Assembly: GCA_002415135.1 (NCBI GenBank)
Contig: DIBY01000015.1
Span: 1-64,000, forward strand
From: Flavobacteriales bacterium UBA5040
GTDB lineage: Bacteria > Bacteroidota > Bacteroidia > Flavobacteriales > Weeksellaceae
Length of the DNA: 64,000 nucleotides
Direction: 5' to 3'
Shown: positions 17,128-26,184 of the stretch, piece after piece
Position numbering within the stretch: the stretch's first letter is position 1
Layout: each line of letters starts with the position of its first letter
The notes under the pieces: generated by a model
The model's input: the letters and a program-made list of their open reading frames with translations, nothing else
What the model was told of the DNA's origin: nothing
Database searches by the model: none
Position numbers and translations under genes: made by a program

Positions 17128-17823
17128 TTATTTTGAAAACTGATGAAACGCTTCAGTCAGTTTTAAATACTCATCTGAATATTGTCTGGGAGATTTTTCG
17201 ATGATCAACTCTTCGTTCATTATTTCTTTTTGCTCCGTTCCAAATTCTAATAAAAGTCTTTTGGGTTTCGAATTTATTATTCCATAAATCAGCAATCTTC
17301 TTTGTAAGTGCAATTGATTTTTACTGCAGAGTTCTTCAAATAAAACACCTGCTTCAATCGGTATGATTACTGATAATAAACCGTTTTCACTTAAAAGGTT
17401 TTTAGATTTTACAATTAAAAGTTCGAATGATAGTTCAGTTTGTTGTCTGGCGATAATATCTTTACTGGAAACATTTTCTTCAAAATAAGGAGGATTAGAA
17501 ATAATCAAATCGTACTTTTCTTTGGGATTAAAGTTTTTGTAATCCTCTAAGGAAACTGCTAATCTATTTTTAAAAGGAGAATTTTCGGAATTTTGTGCAG
17601 CAAGTTTTACTGCATTTTCATCAATATCAATTGCCTGAATTTGTGCGTTAGGATTTCGTTGAGCCAGCATTAAGGAAGTTAAACCAGTTCCAGTTCCAAC
17701 TTCCAAAATCTTTTTTGCTTCGTGCACAGATGAAGCCGCACCGAGCAAAACACCATCAGTTCCAACTCGGAAAACATGCTTTGATTGCTGTATGCTGAAC
17801 TGCTTAAACTGAAATGGTTTCAC
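17128..17823 (-). CDS. trmN6: tRNA1(Val) (adenine(37)-N6)-methyltransferase TrmN6
   Basis: A SAM-dependent methyltransferase of 231 residues. The SAM motif is VGTGTGLTSLMLAQ, and the N6-adenine motif NPPYFEEN is clear. N-terminal FKQFSIQQSKHVFRVGTDGVLLG matches the TrmN6/YfiC pattern. The start is a GTG at 17823; no ATG precedes the conserved N-terminus. It lies 49 bases downstream of the histidine kinase gene on the same strand. Its 3' end nearly abuts the convergent lipoprotein gene. Confidence 0.87.
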   Translation of the reverse strand: MKPFQFKQFSIQQSKHVFRVGTDGVLLGAASSVHEAKKILEVGTGTGLTSLMLAQRNPNAQIQAIDIDENAVKLAAQNSENSPFKNRLAVSLEDYKNFNPKEKYDLIISNPPYFEENVSSKDIIARQQTELSFELLIVKSKNLLSENGLLSVIIPIEAGVLFEELCSKNQLHLQRRLLIYGIINSKPKRLLLEFGTEQKEIMNEELIIEKSPRQYSDEYLKLTEAFHQFSK

Positions 17824-17872
17824 TGAATTTTTTAGTGTTAAAGATTTTAAAGCTGACTATTTTGAAATTGAA

Positions 17873-19345
17873 TTAATTTGCTTCGGTCGCTTTAAGATTG
17901 TTAGGTAAAGAAATAGTAAAAGTTGTGCCTTTCCCAAGTTCTGATTTTACAGATATCTCTCCTTTATAATCTTCAACCATTTTACGAACCATGGTTAAAC
18001 CAAGACCCATTCCACTGGATTTAGAGGTGAAGTTAGGCTCGAAAATTCTCCCGTAATGTTCCTCGGCGATCCCAATCCCATTGTCTTCTACAGTGATAAT
18101 AATTCTTTTTTGTCTTTGTTCGACATCGACATTAATAATGTTTTCACGCTCTTCATCATTGGCCTGACTCGCATTAGAAACTAGATTCGTAATTATTCTG
18201 GATAAATAAATTTTATCCATTTCAATCATAATTTGATCTTTATTCGAATGAAAGTAAATTTTTTCATCACTGAAAATATTAATGATGTTTTTTACTTCTT
18301 TATTTAAATTGAAAATCTCATTATTCTTCTCTGGTAACTGTGCAAATTGTGAAAATGCATTCGCTACGGTCGCCACCAAATCGATTTGATCGACCATGGT
18401 TTTGCTTAAATGCTTTACTTTCTTGTGAATATCTACATCAGTCGGATCAAATTTTCGTTCGAAGTTCTGAATAGTCAGTTTCATCGGTGTCAAAGGATTT
18501 TTGACCTCATGCGCAACTTGCTTTGCCATCTCGCGCCAAGCTTCCTCTTTATCTTTAAAACTAAGTCTTTCTTTTTGCTCTTTGATTTGAAGAATCATTT
18601 TATTGTAGGCCTTTACCAACTGATTTAATTCGTCATTCTGGTAATATCTGATTGGTTGGGGATCATTTTCAAAAAGAGTGATTCTATTAACCAGATCTGA
18701 AAATTTCGTTACCGCTCGCGTTAGGTGATTAGAGATGATCCAGCTTAACCAAATACCAAAAGCCATTACAAATAAATTTACAATAAAAATATAATTGAGA
18801 TATTTATTAAAAACGTTTACATAAGAAGCATCGTTGTGATAGAAGGGGAAGTAAACAATTGCAATCGGTTCCAGCATATTGTTTTTAAGGATCATATAAG
18901 ACGAAGTTACATTGGCTTCGGTATTCTTATCATAGTTCTGAAAATCAACCCTTTTGTCGCTTTTTAAAACTTTATTGATAACATCTAAAGGGATTTTTTT
19001 GATAGGAATCAGATTAATATCTTTATTGGAAATGACATAATTTCCTTTTAAATCATAAATAATAACATCCTGATTATTAATATCGGCTATTTCAAAAATG
19101 TCGTTCGCTAAAATTTCTGGTAGATCGTCTGTCTGTACTTGAGTATGACTTACCGAATAGTCAAGTGCCGACATGAGGGATTCTGATTTCTTTTGTAAAT
19201 CAGTTCTGCTTTGTTCGGTAGCGTTATTTTTTAAAATATAATAGGAGAGAATAGAAGAGCCAGTGATGCTTAATAAACAGATGATTAAAAAACCTCCGAA
19301 AACTCTATTTCTTAAACTAAAACCTTTGTATTTGCTAAATGGCAT
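17873..19345 (-). CDS. NtrY-like sensor histidine kinase
   Basis: 490 residues. TM1 at about 14-34, an extracytoplasmic sensor region of ~130 residues, TM2 at about 187-207, a HAMP-like linker, then HisKA with phospho-acceptor His in QVAHEVKNPLTPMK. The HATPase domain shows NLVSNASQAND (N box), VEDNGIGI (G1), FTSKSSGMGLGLTMV (F/G2). It looks most like the NtrY branch. No response regulator is adjacent, so its partner is elsewhere. Its start overlaps the ribE stop by 11 bases, implying translational coupling. Confidence 0.88.
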   Translation of the reverse strand: MPFSKYKGFSLRNRVFGGFLIICLLSITGSSILSYYILKNNATEQSRTDLQKKSESLMSALDYSVSHTQVQTDDLPEILANDIFEIADINNQDVIIYDLKGNYVISNKDINLIPIKKIPLDVINKVLKSDKRVDFQNYDKNTEANVTSSYMILKNNMLEPIAIVYFPFYHNDASYVNVFNKYLNYIFIVNLFVMAFGIWLSWIISNHLTRAVTKFSDLVNRITLFENDPQPIRYYQNDELNQLVKAYNKMILQIKEQKERLSFKDKEEAWREMAKQVAHEVKNPLTPMKLTIQNFERKFDPTDVDIHKKVKHLSKTMVDQIDLVATVANAFSQFAQLPEKNNEIFNLNKEVKNIINIFSDEKIYFHSNKDQIMIEMDKIYLSRIITNLVSNASQANDEERENIINVDVEQRQKRIIITVEDNGIGIAEEHYGRIFEPNFTSKSSGMGLGLTMVRKMVEDYKGEISVKSELGKGTTFTISLPNNLKATEAN

Positions 19346-19928
19346 TTTTTTTCATCAATTTATTTACATATTTCCCAATGATATCAAATTCTAGATTAAC
19401 GGTGTCTCCAATATTTAAAGTTTTCATGTTGGTGAATTCCCAGGTGTAGGGAATAATTGCAACTGAAAAATCAGTATTTCCACTTTCTGCAACGGTTAAA
19501 CTTATCCCGTTAAGAGTGATTGAACCTTGCGGAACAGTGGTGTATTCATCGGAGTTATCATAAGAAATAGTAATAAAAAAACTTCCGTCTTTGTCTTGGA
19601 TATTTTCTACAATACCGGTTTTGTCAACGTGACCTTGAACCAAGTGACCATCTAGCCTACCATCGAACTTCAAACAACGTTCCAAATTCACTTCTGTGCC
19701 TACTTTCCATTTGCCAAGATTTGTTTTTTCTAAAGTTTCGTCGATCGCGGTCACCCGATAATTCGTTTCCGTTATTTCTACAACGGTTAAACAACAGCCA
19801 TTGTGCGCTAAGCTTTGGTCAATTTTTAATTCTTGAGTAAAAGGACAATTTAAAATAAAGTCGATATTGCTTTCGTTGTGGTTGATCGCTTCAACAGTTG
19901 CGGTCGCTTCTACAATTCCTGTGAACAT
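19335..19928 (-). CDS. ribE: Riboflavin synthase, alpha subunit
   Basis: Dismutates two 6,7-dimethyl-8-ribityllumazines into riboflavin. 197 residues made of two lumazine-binding repeats. The first opens MFTGIVEATA and the second has GHLVQGHVDKTG and GSITLNGISLTV. Gene length is normal. No FMN riboswitch is visible in the 119-base gap to pdxA. It heads a ribE-kinase-trmN6 arrangement. Confidence 0.95.
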   Translation of the reverse strand: MFTGIVEATATVEAINHNESNIDFILNCPFTQELKIDQSLAHNGCCLTVVEITETNYRVTAIDETLEKTNLGKWKVGTEVNLERCLKFDGRLDGHLVQGHVDKTGIVENIQDKDGSFFITISYDNSDEYTTVPQGSITLNGISLTVAESGNTDFSVAIIPYTWEFTNMKTLNIGDTVNLEFDIIGKYVNKLMKKNAI

Positions 19929-20007
19929 ATTTTTGGTATTTTTAAAAGAAAAGATGAACTAAAAATCGATTAATCCGATAAAGTAATAGTAGTTAATCCT
20001 AATTTGT

Positions 20008-20015
20008 TAAATTTG
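20008..20015 (+). promoter_or_regulatory. -7 element of the pdxA promoter (TAAATTTG)
   Basis: Perfect TAnnTTTG, 32 bases before the pdxA ATG. Confidence 0.55.
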
Positions 20016-20047
20016 TAAAATTCAATTAATTTTCAAAGATAATAAAA

Positions 20048-21136
20048 ATGAGTCCGAAACAACATAAAATAAAAGTGGGAATTTCTATTGGTGATTACAA
20101 CGGAATCGGTCCGGAAATCATCATGAAATCTCTGAAAGATAAATCCATTACCGATTTTTTCACGCCTATTATTTTTGGTTCCGGCAAGTTGTTTACTTAT
20201 CAGAAAAACATCTTCAAATTACAGCATAACTTTAATTATATCACCGAGGTTTCTCAAGCGCAGGATGATAAAATTAATATGGTGAATCTTTGGAAAGATA
20301 ATGTGAATGTTGATTTAGGAACTCCAACGGAAGAATCGACTCGAATGGCAATCGATTCTCTGGAAGCTGCAACTAATGCTTTGATGAATGGAGAAGTAGA
20401 TGTTTTAGTCACAGCTCCCATTAATAAAGAGGAAATGATGAAGCACGGTTTTCAGCATGCTGGTCATACCGGATATCTAGAGGAGAAATTTGGTAAGAAA
20501 GGGCTCATGTTTTTGGTTACAGAAGATTTGAAAGTTGCTGTTTCTACGCATCATATTCCGATTGCGAATGTTGCTGAAAATATCTCGAAGGAGAAGATCA
20601 AAAAACAGATCAAAATGTTAAACCAATGTTTGATTGAGGACTTTTGTATTGAAAGACCGAAAATTGCCGTTTTGGGATTAAATCCACATGCTGGCGACGG
20701 CGGAGCAATTGGTAAAGAAGAAATTGAAATTATCGAACCTTCAATAAAAGAATTGTTTGATAATGGAATTATGGCTTTTGGCCCTTATCCGGCCGATAGT
20801 TTCTTTCAGCCTGGTAAATATAAAAACTTTGATGCAGTTTTAGCGATGTATCATGATCAGGGCTTGGCTCCTTTCAAAACTTTGGCTTATGAAGAAGGCG
20901 TAAATTACACGGCTGGTTTGCCTTTTATCAGAACTTCTCCAGATCATGGAGTAGCGTATGATATTGCCGGAAAAAATATTGCTGATGAACAAAGTTTTAC
21001 AGAAGCTATTTTTATGGCTCTCAAAATATATAAGAACAGAACAGAGTATAATGATCTAATTACCAATCGTATGCAGCCCAGAAAAAACAATTCTGGAAAT
21101 AATCCTGCTGATGACAGAACGATCGATCGGGGATAG
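20048..21136 (+). CDS. pdxA: 4-hydroxythreonine-4-phosphate dehydrogenase
   Basis: NAD-dependent, metal-requiring enzyme of DXP-dependent pyridoxal phosphate synthesis. 362 residues. Family motifs: GISIGDYNGIGPEI, VTAPINKE, HAGHTGYLEE with a metal-binding His, LNPHAGDGG, PADSFF, and MYHDQGLAPFKTL with the second metal His. The last ~25 residues (Asn/Arg-rich, ending DDRTIDRG) extend past the conserved core and look disordered. Confidence 0.94.
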   Translation: MSPKQHKIKVGISIGDYNGIGPEIIMKSLKDKSITDFFTPIIFGSGKLFTYQKNIFKLQHNFNYITEVSQAQDDKINMVNLWKDNVNVDLGTPTEESTRMAIDSLEAATNALMNGEVDVLVTAPINKEEMMKHGFQHAGHTGYLEEKFGKKGLMFLVTEDLKVAVSTHHIPIANVAENISKEKIKKQIKMLNQCLIEDFCIERPKIAVLGLNPHAGDGGAIGKEEIEIIEPSIKELFDNGIMAFGPYPADSFFQPGKYKNFDAVLAMYHDQGLAPFKTLAYEEGVNYTAGLPFIRTSPDHGVAYDIAGKNIADEQSFTEAIFMALKIYKNRTEYNDLITNRMQPRKNNSGNNPADDRTIDRG

Positions 21137-21181
21137 TAAATGAGGTCTAAAAACATTTACTATAGATTTGTTTAAGATTAA

Positions 21182-21212
21182 TTTGTAATATTAAAAAAAA
21201 TGCATATTTTTG
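21182..21212 (+). promoter_or_regulatory. Promoter of yceD-rpmF (TTTG / TATTTTTG)
   Basis: TTTG at 21182-21185 and TATTTTTG at 21205-21212 with 19 bases between. The transcription start would fall near 21218, which excludes the in-frame TTG at 21210 as a start and leaves a leader of only a few bases before ATG 21225. Confidence 0.6.
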
Positions 21213-21224
21213 CACACTCATTTT

Positions 21225-21740
21225 ATGGACAAGTTTAGAAACTACGATATTGAGTTTTCGGGATTAAAAAACGGAAAACACGAGTTCAGGTTTGAGATAG
21301 ATAAGAAGTTCTTTCAACTTTTCGATACTGAACAAGAATTTACAGAACCTAAGATTGTGGCTGACATCCTCATGGATAAGCATACCACTTTTTTAGAACT
21401 TTTGATTAAAACTTCGGGCACCGTTAATTTGGTTTGTGATATCACGAACGAAAATTTTGGACATCCGATCGAACATGAGATTGAAGTTTTGGTAAATTTT
21501 GGGGAAGAATATGATGACAGTAATGTTGATGTGGTAACGATTCCGAAAACGGATCATGCCTTCAACGCTTCACAATTAATTTATGAAGATGTCATGTTGT
21601 CAATCCCCATGAAAAAAGTGTCTCCAAATATTTCTGATGAAGATTTTGAGATCCTGGAAAAGTTCAGTCCGAAAGACACCGTTGAAGAAGAACCGGAAAT
21701 TGACCCACGTTGGGAAGCATTAAAGAAATTAAAAGATTAA
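21225..21740 (+). CDS. DUF177 (YceD-like) protein
   Basis: 171 residues from ATG 21225. YceD/DUF177 proteins are linked to 23S rRNA accumulation and are encoded just ahead of rpmF in many bacteria, as here (75-base gap). The C-terminal part has the family's DEDFEILEKFSP ... DPRWEALKKLKD, the usual ending. The two zinc-like Cys of some homologues are not evident: there is a single Cys in VNLVCDITNE. Start choice follows the promoter position. Confidence 0.85.
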   Translation: MDKFRNYDIEFSGLKNGKHEFRFEIDKKFFQLFDTEQEFTEPKIVADILMDKHTTFLELLIKTSGTVNLVCDITNENFGHPIEHEIEVLVNFGEEYDDSNVDVVTIPKTDHAFNASQLIYEDVMLSIPMKKVSPNISDEDFEILEKFSPKDTVEEEPEIDPRWEALKKLKD

Positions 21741-21815
21741 TATTAAATAGTTTAAAATGATGAGAATTGAGAAATCAAATACTCATCGCTCATCAAATTA
21801 AAAAATTATTAGAAA

Positions 21816-22019
21816 ATGGCACATCCAAAGAGAAGACAATCGTCAACAAGAAGAGATAAAAGAAGAACTCACTACAAAGCAGTAGTTCCTCAATTAGCAA
21901 AAGATGCAGCATCAGGTGAAATGCACTTGTACCACAGAGCACACTGGCATGAAGGTAAATTATACTACAGAGGTAAAGTAGTAATCGAAAAAGAAGTAGA
22001 AACTGCAGAAGAGGCTTAG
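21816..22019 (+). CDS. rpmF: 50S ribosomal protein L32, cysteine-free type
   Basis: 67 residues opening MAHPKRRQSSTRRDKRR, standard for L32. It has no cysteine at all, so it is the zinc-independent form, matching the zinc-independent L33 elsewhere in the window. Probably in one operon with the DUF177 gene. Confidence 0.96.
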   Translation: MAHPKRRQSSTRRDKRRTHYKAVVPQLAKDAASGEMHLYHRAHWHEGKLYYRGKVVIEKEVETAEEA

Positions 22020-22054
22020 GCTTAAAACCTAACAAAAACTTCGTTTTTATACAT

Positions 22055-22090
22055 AAACCACTCAATTTTTTCAATTTTGGGTGGTTTTTT
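22055..22090 (+). terminator. Terminator after rpmF
   Basis: Stem AAACCACTC / GGGTGGTTT (one G-T pair) with a T/A-rich loop and a terminal T run. Confidence 0.7.
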
Positions 22091-22102
22091 ATTGTTTTTT
22101 AG

Positions 22103-22110
22103 TATCTTTG
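22103..22110 (+). promoter_or_regulatory. -7 element of the accB-accC promoter (TATCTTTG)
   Basis: Perfect TAnnTTTG, 24 bases before the accB ATG. Confidence 0.6.
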
Positions 22111-22134
22111 GCATAATAAACAAATACCAATTAT

Positions 22135-22614
22135 ATGGACATTAAAGACATCCAGAATCTTATTAAATTTGTGTCTAAGGCTGAGGTTTCAGAAGTAAAA
22201 TACAAAACAAAAGATTTCGAAATCACCATTAAAACTCCGCTCGCAGGAAGCGAAACGAATTATATGGCGTCACCAGCAGTTTATCACACTGCACCACAAC
22301 AAGCTCCAGCTGCAGCACCAGTTGCCGCGCCTGCTGCCGCTTCTACAGAAGTTGCCGCAGAAGATGACAGTAAATTTATTACCATCAAATCTCCGATGAT
22401 TGGAACGTTCTACAGAAAACCTTCACCAGACAAAGATCTGTTTGTGAATGTAGGTGACGAAGTTACCGAAGGCAAAGTAGTTTGTGTAATTGAAGCAATG
22501 AAATTATTCAACCAAATTGAATCCGAAGTTTCAGGAAAAATCGTTAAAGTTTTAGTTGATGATGCGACTCCTGTTGAATACGATCAACCTTTATTTTTAG
22601 TAGATCCTTCTTAA
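22135..22614 (+). CDS. accB: Biotin carboxyl carrier protein of acetyl-CoA carboxylase
   Basis: Carries the carboxy-biotin between the biotin carboxylase and carboxyltransferase in the first step of fatty-acid synthesis. 159 residues: N-terminal domain, an Ala/Pro-rich flexible linker (about 55-80), and a biotinyl domain with the modified lysine in EAMKLFNQIES. It is followed 89 bases later by accC; accA lies 9 kb downstream and accD is not in the window. Confidence 0.96.
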   Translation: MDIKDIQNLIKFVSKAEVSEVKYKTKDFEITIKTPLAGSETNYMASPAVYHTAPQQAPAAAPVAAPAAASTEVAAEDDSKFITIKSPMIGTFYRKPSPDKDLFVNVGDEVTEGKVVCVIEAMKLFNQIESEVSGKIVKVLVDDATPVEYDQPLFLVDPS

Positions 22615-22703
22615 AGTAATTTTAAATTATAAATTATAGATTTTAGATCAATGCATCTAAAATAATTTACAATTCAAAATTTAAAATTTAAAATCTCTAA
22701 TAG

Positions 22704-24056
22704 ATGTTTAAAAAAATATTAATCGCCAATCGCGGCGAAATTGCAATGCGAATTCTTCGTACGTGCAAAGAAATGGGAATTAAAACCGTTGCCGTGTATT
22801 CTACCGCCGACAAAGACAGTCTCCACGTGAGATTTGCTGACGAAGCAGTTTGTATCGGTCCAGCGATGAGTAAAGATTCTTACTTGAAAATTCCAAATAT
22901 CATTTCTGCCGCAGAAATCACCAACGCCGATGCGATTCATCCAGGTTACGGGTTTTTGTCAGAAAATGCTAACTTCTCCAGAATTTGTCAGAAAAACGGA
23001 ATCAAATTTATTGGTGCCACCCCTGAACAGATTGATAGAATGGGTGATAAAGCAAATGCAAAAGCGACCATGAAAGAAGCCGGAGTCCCTTGTGTGCCTG
23101 GTTCTGATGGATTAATTGATTCTTACGAACACGCCATAGTAATTGCTAAAGAAGTCGGATATCCAGTGATGATCAAAGCAACTGCCGGTGGCGGTGGAAA
23201 AGGAATGCGTGCCGTCTGGAAAGAAGAGGACATGAAGGAGCATTGGGAATCTGCTGTTCAGGAAGCCGTTGCCGCTTTCGGAAATGGTGGAATGTACATG
23301 GAGAAATTGATCGAAGAACCTCGTCATATTGAAATTCAAATTGCAGGTGATCAGTACGGAAATGCATGCCATTTGTCTGAAAGAGATTGTTCCGTACAAA
23401 GAAGAAATCAGAAGTTAACTGAAGAAACTCCATCGCCATTTATGACCGATGAACTTCGTCAGAAAATGGGTGATGCTGCGGTAAAAGCGGCTGAATATAT
23501 TGGTTACGAAGGAGTTGGTACCATCGAATTTCTGGTTGATAAACACCGTAATTTTTACTTCATGGAAATGAATACAAGAATTCAGGTAGAGCATCCAATT
23601 ACTGAACAGGTTGTAGATTATGATTTGATTCGGGAACAGATTTTATTAGCTTCAGGAACCGCTATTTCAGGACAGAATTATTTCCCGAAATTGCATTCAA
23701 TTGAATGTAGAATTAATGCAGAAGATCCTTTCAATGACTTCCGACCTTCACCAGGAAAAATTACTGAATTGAATATCCCAGGTGGACATGGAATTCGTGT
23801 TGATACCCATGTTTACTCAGGTTACACTATTCCATCCAATTATGATTCAATGATTGCAAAATTGATTACCACCGCACAAACACGGGAAGAAGCAATTGCG
23901 AAAATGAAACGCGCTTTGGAAGAATTTTATATCGAAGGAGTGAAGACAACGATTCCGTTCCACAGACAGTTGATGGAAGATGAGAATTATCTTGCCGGAG
24001 AATATACCACGAAATTCATGGAGGATTTCAAAATGGACAAAAGTTTCGATGTTTAA
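22704..24056 (+). CDS. accC: Acetyl-CoA carboxylase biotin carboxylase subunit
   Basis: ATP-dependent carboxylation of biotin on AccB. 450 residues, the usual length. KILIANRGEIAMRI at the N-terminus, the ATP-grasp glycine loop KATAGGGGKGMR, EEPRHIEIQIAGD, FYFMEMNTRIQVEHP with the catalytic Glu/Arg, and the C-terminal domain SIECRINAEDP. It is co-transcribed with accB and ends at a strong terminator. Confidence 0.97.
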   Translation: MFKKILIANRGEIAMRILRTCKEMGIKTVAVYSTADKDSLHVRFADEAVCIGPAMSKDSYLKIPNIISAAEITNADAIHPGYGFLSENANFSRICQKNGIKFIGATPEQIDRMGDKANAKATMKEAGVPCVPGSDGLIDSYEHAIVIAKEVGYPVMIKATAGGGGKGMRAVWKEEDMKEHWESAVQEAVAAFGNGGMYMEKLIEEPRHIEIQIAGDQYGNACHLSERDCSVQRRNQKLTEETPSPFMTDELRQKMGDAAVKAAEYIGYEGVGTIEFLVDKHRNFYFMEMNTRIQVEHPITEQVVDYDLIREQILLASGTAISGQNYFPKLHSIECRINAEDPFNDFRPSPGKITELNIPGGHGIRVDTHVYSGYTIPSNYDSMIAKLITTAQTREEAIAKMKRALEEFYIEGVKTTIPFHRQLMEDENYLAGEYTTKFMEDFKMDKSFDV

Positions 24057-24076
24057 TTAGATCGATATTATTATAG

Positions 24077-24103
24077 AAACGCCTCTTTTTGAGGCGTTTT
24101 TTG
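24077..24103 (+). terminator. Terminator after accC
   Basis: Stem AAACGCCTC / GAGGCGTTT with a short T loop, then TTTG. Confidence 0.88.
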
Positions 24104-24130
24104 TTTCAGGGGAATTTCAATAATAATGAT

Positions 24131-24138
24131 TAAATTTG
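24131..24138 (+). promoter_or_regulatory. -7 element upstream of rocD (TAAATTTG)
   Basis: Perfect TAnnTTTG, 15 bases before the ATG. Confidence 0.5.
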
Positions 24139-24153
24139 TAAAAAGTAAAAAAT

Positions 24154-25407
24154 ATGTCAGAGATCACATCAGTAAAAAATTCACAGTATTTCATTGATTT
24201 AGAAAACGAACATGGTGCTCATAATTATCATCCACTTCCGGTGGTTTTAGAAAAAGGAGAAGGCGTTTATGTTTGGGATGTAGAAGGGAAAAAATATTAT
24301 GATTTTCTTTCCGCGTACTCCGCTGTAAATCAAGGACATTCTCATCCAAAGATTTTGCAGGCATTAATTGATCAGGCCAGTAAATTAGCTTTAACATCAA
24401 GAGCTTTCTATAATTCGAGTTTAGGAGAATATGAGAAAATGATCACTGCTCTTTTCGGATTTGATAAAGTGTTACCGATGAATTCCGGTGCAGAAGCTGT
24501 TGAAACTGCAGTGAAGTTAGCACGGAAATGGAGTTATGAAGTTAAAGGTATTTCAGAGAACGCTGCGAAAATAATCGTGTGCGAAAATAACTTTCACGGT
24601 AGAACTACAACCATCGTTTCTTTTTCAAATGATCCGGATGCCAATAAAAATTACGGTCCTTTCACACCAGGTTTTGTTAAAATTCCTTACAACGATATCG
24701 GCGCTTTAGAAGAAACCTTAAAAAATGACGCTCCAAATATTGCCGCTTTCTTAGTAGAACCAATTCAAGGAGAAGCTGGAGTTTATGTGCCAGATGATGG
24801 ATATTTAAAGCAAGCTTCAGAACTTTGTAAAAAATACAATGTCCTTTTTATTGCAGATGAAGTTCAAACTGGGATCGCAAGAACAGGAAGATTAATTGCG
24901 TGTCATCATGAAGACGTACAGCCTGATATTTTGGTTTTAGGAAAAGCGATTTCTGGAGGAATGTATCCCGTTTCTGCAGTATTGGCGAACAATGAGATTA
25001 TGAACGTTATCAAGCCTGGTCAGCACGGATCAACTTTTGGAGGAAATCCGATCGCTTGCGCAGTTGCAATGGCCGCGTTAACTGTTGTAAAAGACGAGAA
25101 CCTTTCAGAAAGAGCTGAAGAATTAGGAAAATTATTCCGTTCGGAAATCAATAAATTAATCGAGAAATCTGATTTAATTACTAAAGTTCGTGGTAAAGGT
25201 TTGCTCAATGCCATTTTAATTAATGATACTCCCGAAAGTTCTACGGCGTGGAACCTTTGTTTAAATTTAAAAGAAAACGGTTTGTTGGCGAAACCTACGC
25301 ACGGTAACATCATCAGACTGGCGCCGCCTTTGGTCATTACCGAAGAGCAACTTTTGGAATGTGTTGCGATTATCGGAAAAACCGTTTTAGAATATAAGAA
25401 AGATTAA
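24154..25407 (+). CDS. rocD: Ornithine--oxo-acid aminotransferase
   Basis: Converts ornithine and 2-oxoglutarate to glutamate semialdehyde and glutamate. 417 residues, class III aminotransferase. HNYHPLPVVLEKGEGVYVWD at the N-terminus is typical of ornithine aminotransferases. MNSGAEAVETAVKLARKW, ENNFHGRTT, and the PLP lysine in LVLGKAISGGMYP are present, as is HGSTFGGNP. It ends three bases before a TTG-started glycosyltransferase gene, so it may share a transcript with the glycan cluster. Confidence 0.93.
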   Translation: MSEITSVKNSQYFIDLENEHGAHNYHPLPVVLEKGEGVYVWDVEGKKYYDFLSAYSAVNQGHSHPKILQALIDQASKLALTSRAFYNSSLGEYEKMITALFGFDKVLPMNSGAEAVETAVKLARKWSYEVKGISENAAKIIVCENNFHGRTTTIVSFSNDPDANKNYGPFTPGFVKIPYNDIGALEETLKNDAPNIAAFLVEPIQGEAGVYVPDDGYLKQASELCKKYNVLFIADEVQTGIARTGRLIACHHEDVQPDILVLGKAISGGMYPVSAVLANNEIMNVIKPGQHGSTFGGNPIACAVAMAALTVVKDENLSERAEELGKLFRSEINKLIEKSDLITKVRGKGLLNAILINDTPESSTAWNLCLNLKENGLLAKPTHGNIIRLAPPLVITEEQLLECVAIIGKTVLEYKKD

Positions 25408-25410
25408 AAC

Positions 25411-26184
25411 TTGGAACTGAAAGAAAAAATCAGCGGTCTGATCATCACTTTTAATGAAGAAAAAAACATTCAGGAAATTCTTGATGGTTTTTCGATTTGT
25501 GATGAGATCATCGTGGTTGATTCTTTCAGTTCTGACCAAACGGTTGCAATCGCTACACAAAATCCTAAAGTTAAAATTATCCAGCACGCTTTTGAAGATT
25601 TTACGAAACAACGTAATGTTGCTTTAGATGCTGCGGCCAATGATTGGGTTCTTTTTTTAGATGGCGACGAGAGAATCACGCCTGAACTTCGACAGGAAAT
25701 GATTTTGGAGTTGAATAAAGCTGATATGAAAGATGCTTATTATTTCTATCGGAAATTTTATTTTGCGGGAAAGCCTATCCATTTTTCGGGTACACAAACG
25801 GATAAGAATTTTCGACTTTTCAGAAAAAGTAAATGTCGGTATGTTGCCGATAAAAAAGTACATGAAACATTAGCGGTTAACGGATCGATCGGAGTTTTCA
25901 ATAATAAACTCCTGCATTTTTCCGTTTCTGATTATGATAGTTATAAAGATAAAATGATTCATTACGGCGAACTGAAGGGACAGGAACTCTTTAACAAAGG
26001 AAAAAAGTTTAGTGTATTCATTCAATATCTAAAATCTGCATTTAAGTTTTTTAAAACTTATTTTTTGCGTTTGGGATTTCTAGATGGAAAAGAAGGTCTT
26101 CAATTATCAGTCTTACAGACTTTAAGCGTTTTTGAAACCTACGAATCCTTGAAAAAAGAACAACTAAAAAGTAAATTGGTGTGA
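25411..26184 (+). CDS. Glycosyltransferase family 2 protein, LPS-core type
   Basis: 257 residues. GT-A fold with ISGLIITFNEEKNI, CDEIIVVDSFSSDQT and the DxD-like FLDGDERI. It resembles the WaaE/KdtX-type beta-1,4-glycosyltransferases used on lipopolysaccharide inner core. The start is apparently a TTG at 25411: no ATG lies between the rocD stop and the conserved core. Its stop overlaps the next ATG (TGATG), so it leads a five-gene overlapping cluster. Confidence 0.87.
   Translation: MELKEKISGLIITFNEEKNIQEILDGFSICDEIIVVDSFSSDQTVAIATQNPKVKIIQHAFEDFTKQRNVALDAAANDWVLFLDGDERITPELRQEMILELNKADMKDAYYFYRKFYFAGKPIHFSGTQTDKNFRLFRKSKCRYVADKKVHETLAVNGSIGVFNNKLLHFSVSDYDSYKDKMIHYGELKGQELFNKGKKFSVFIQYLKSAFKFFKTYFLRLGFLDGKEGLQLSVLQTLSVFETYESLKKEQLKSKLV

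Noticed and set aside
22719..23439. Several 70-95-codon frames antisense to accC
   Set aside because: Explained by the codon pattern of accC; His/Phe/Cys-rich and without motifs.
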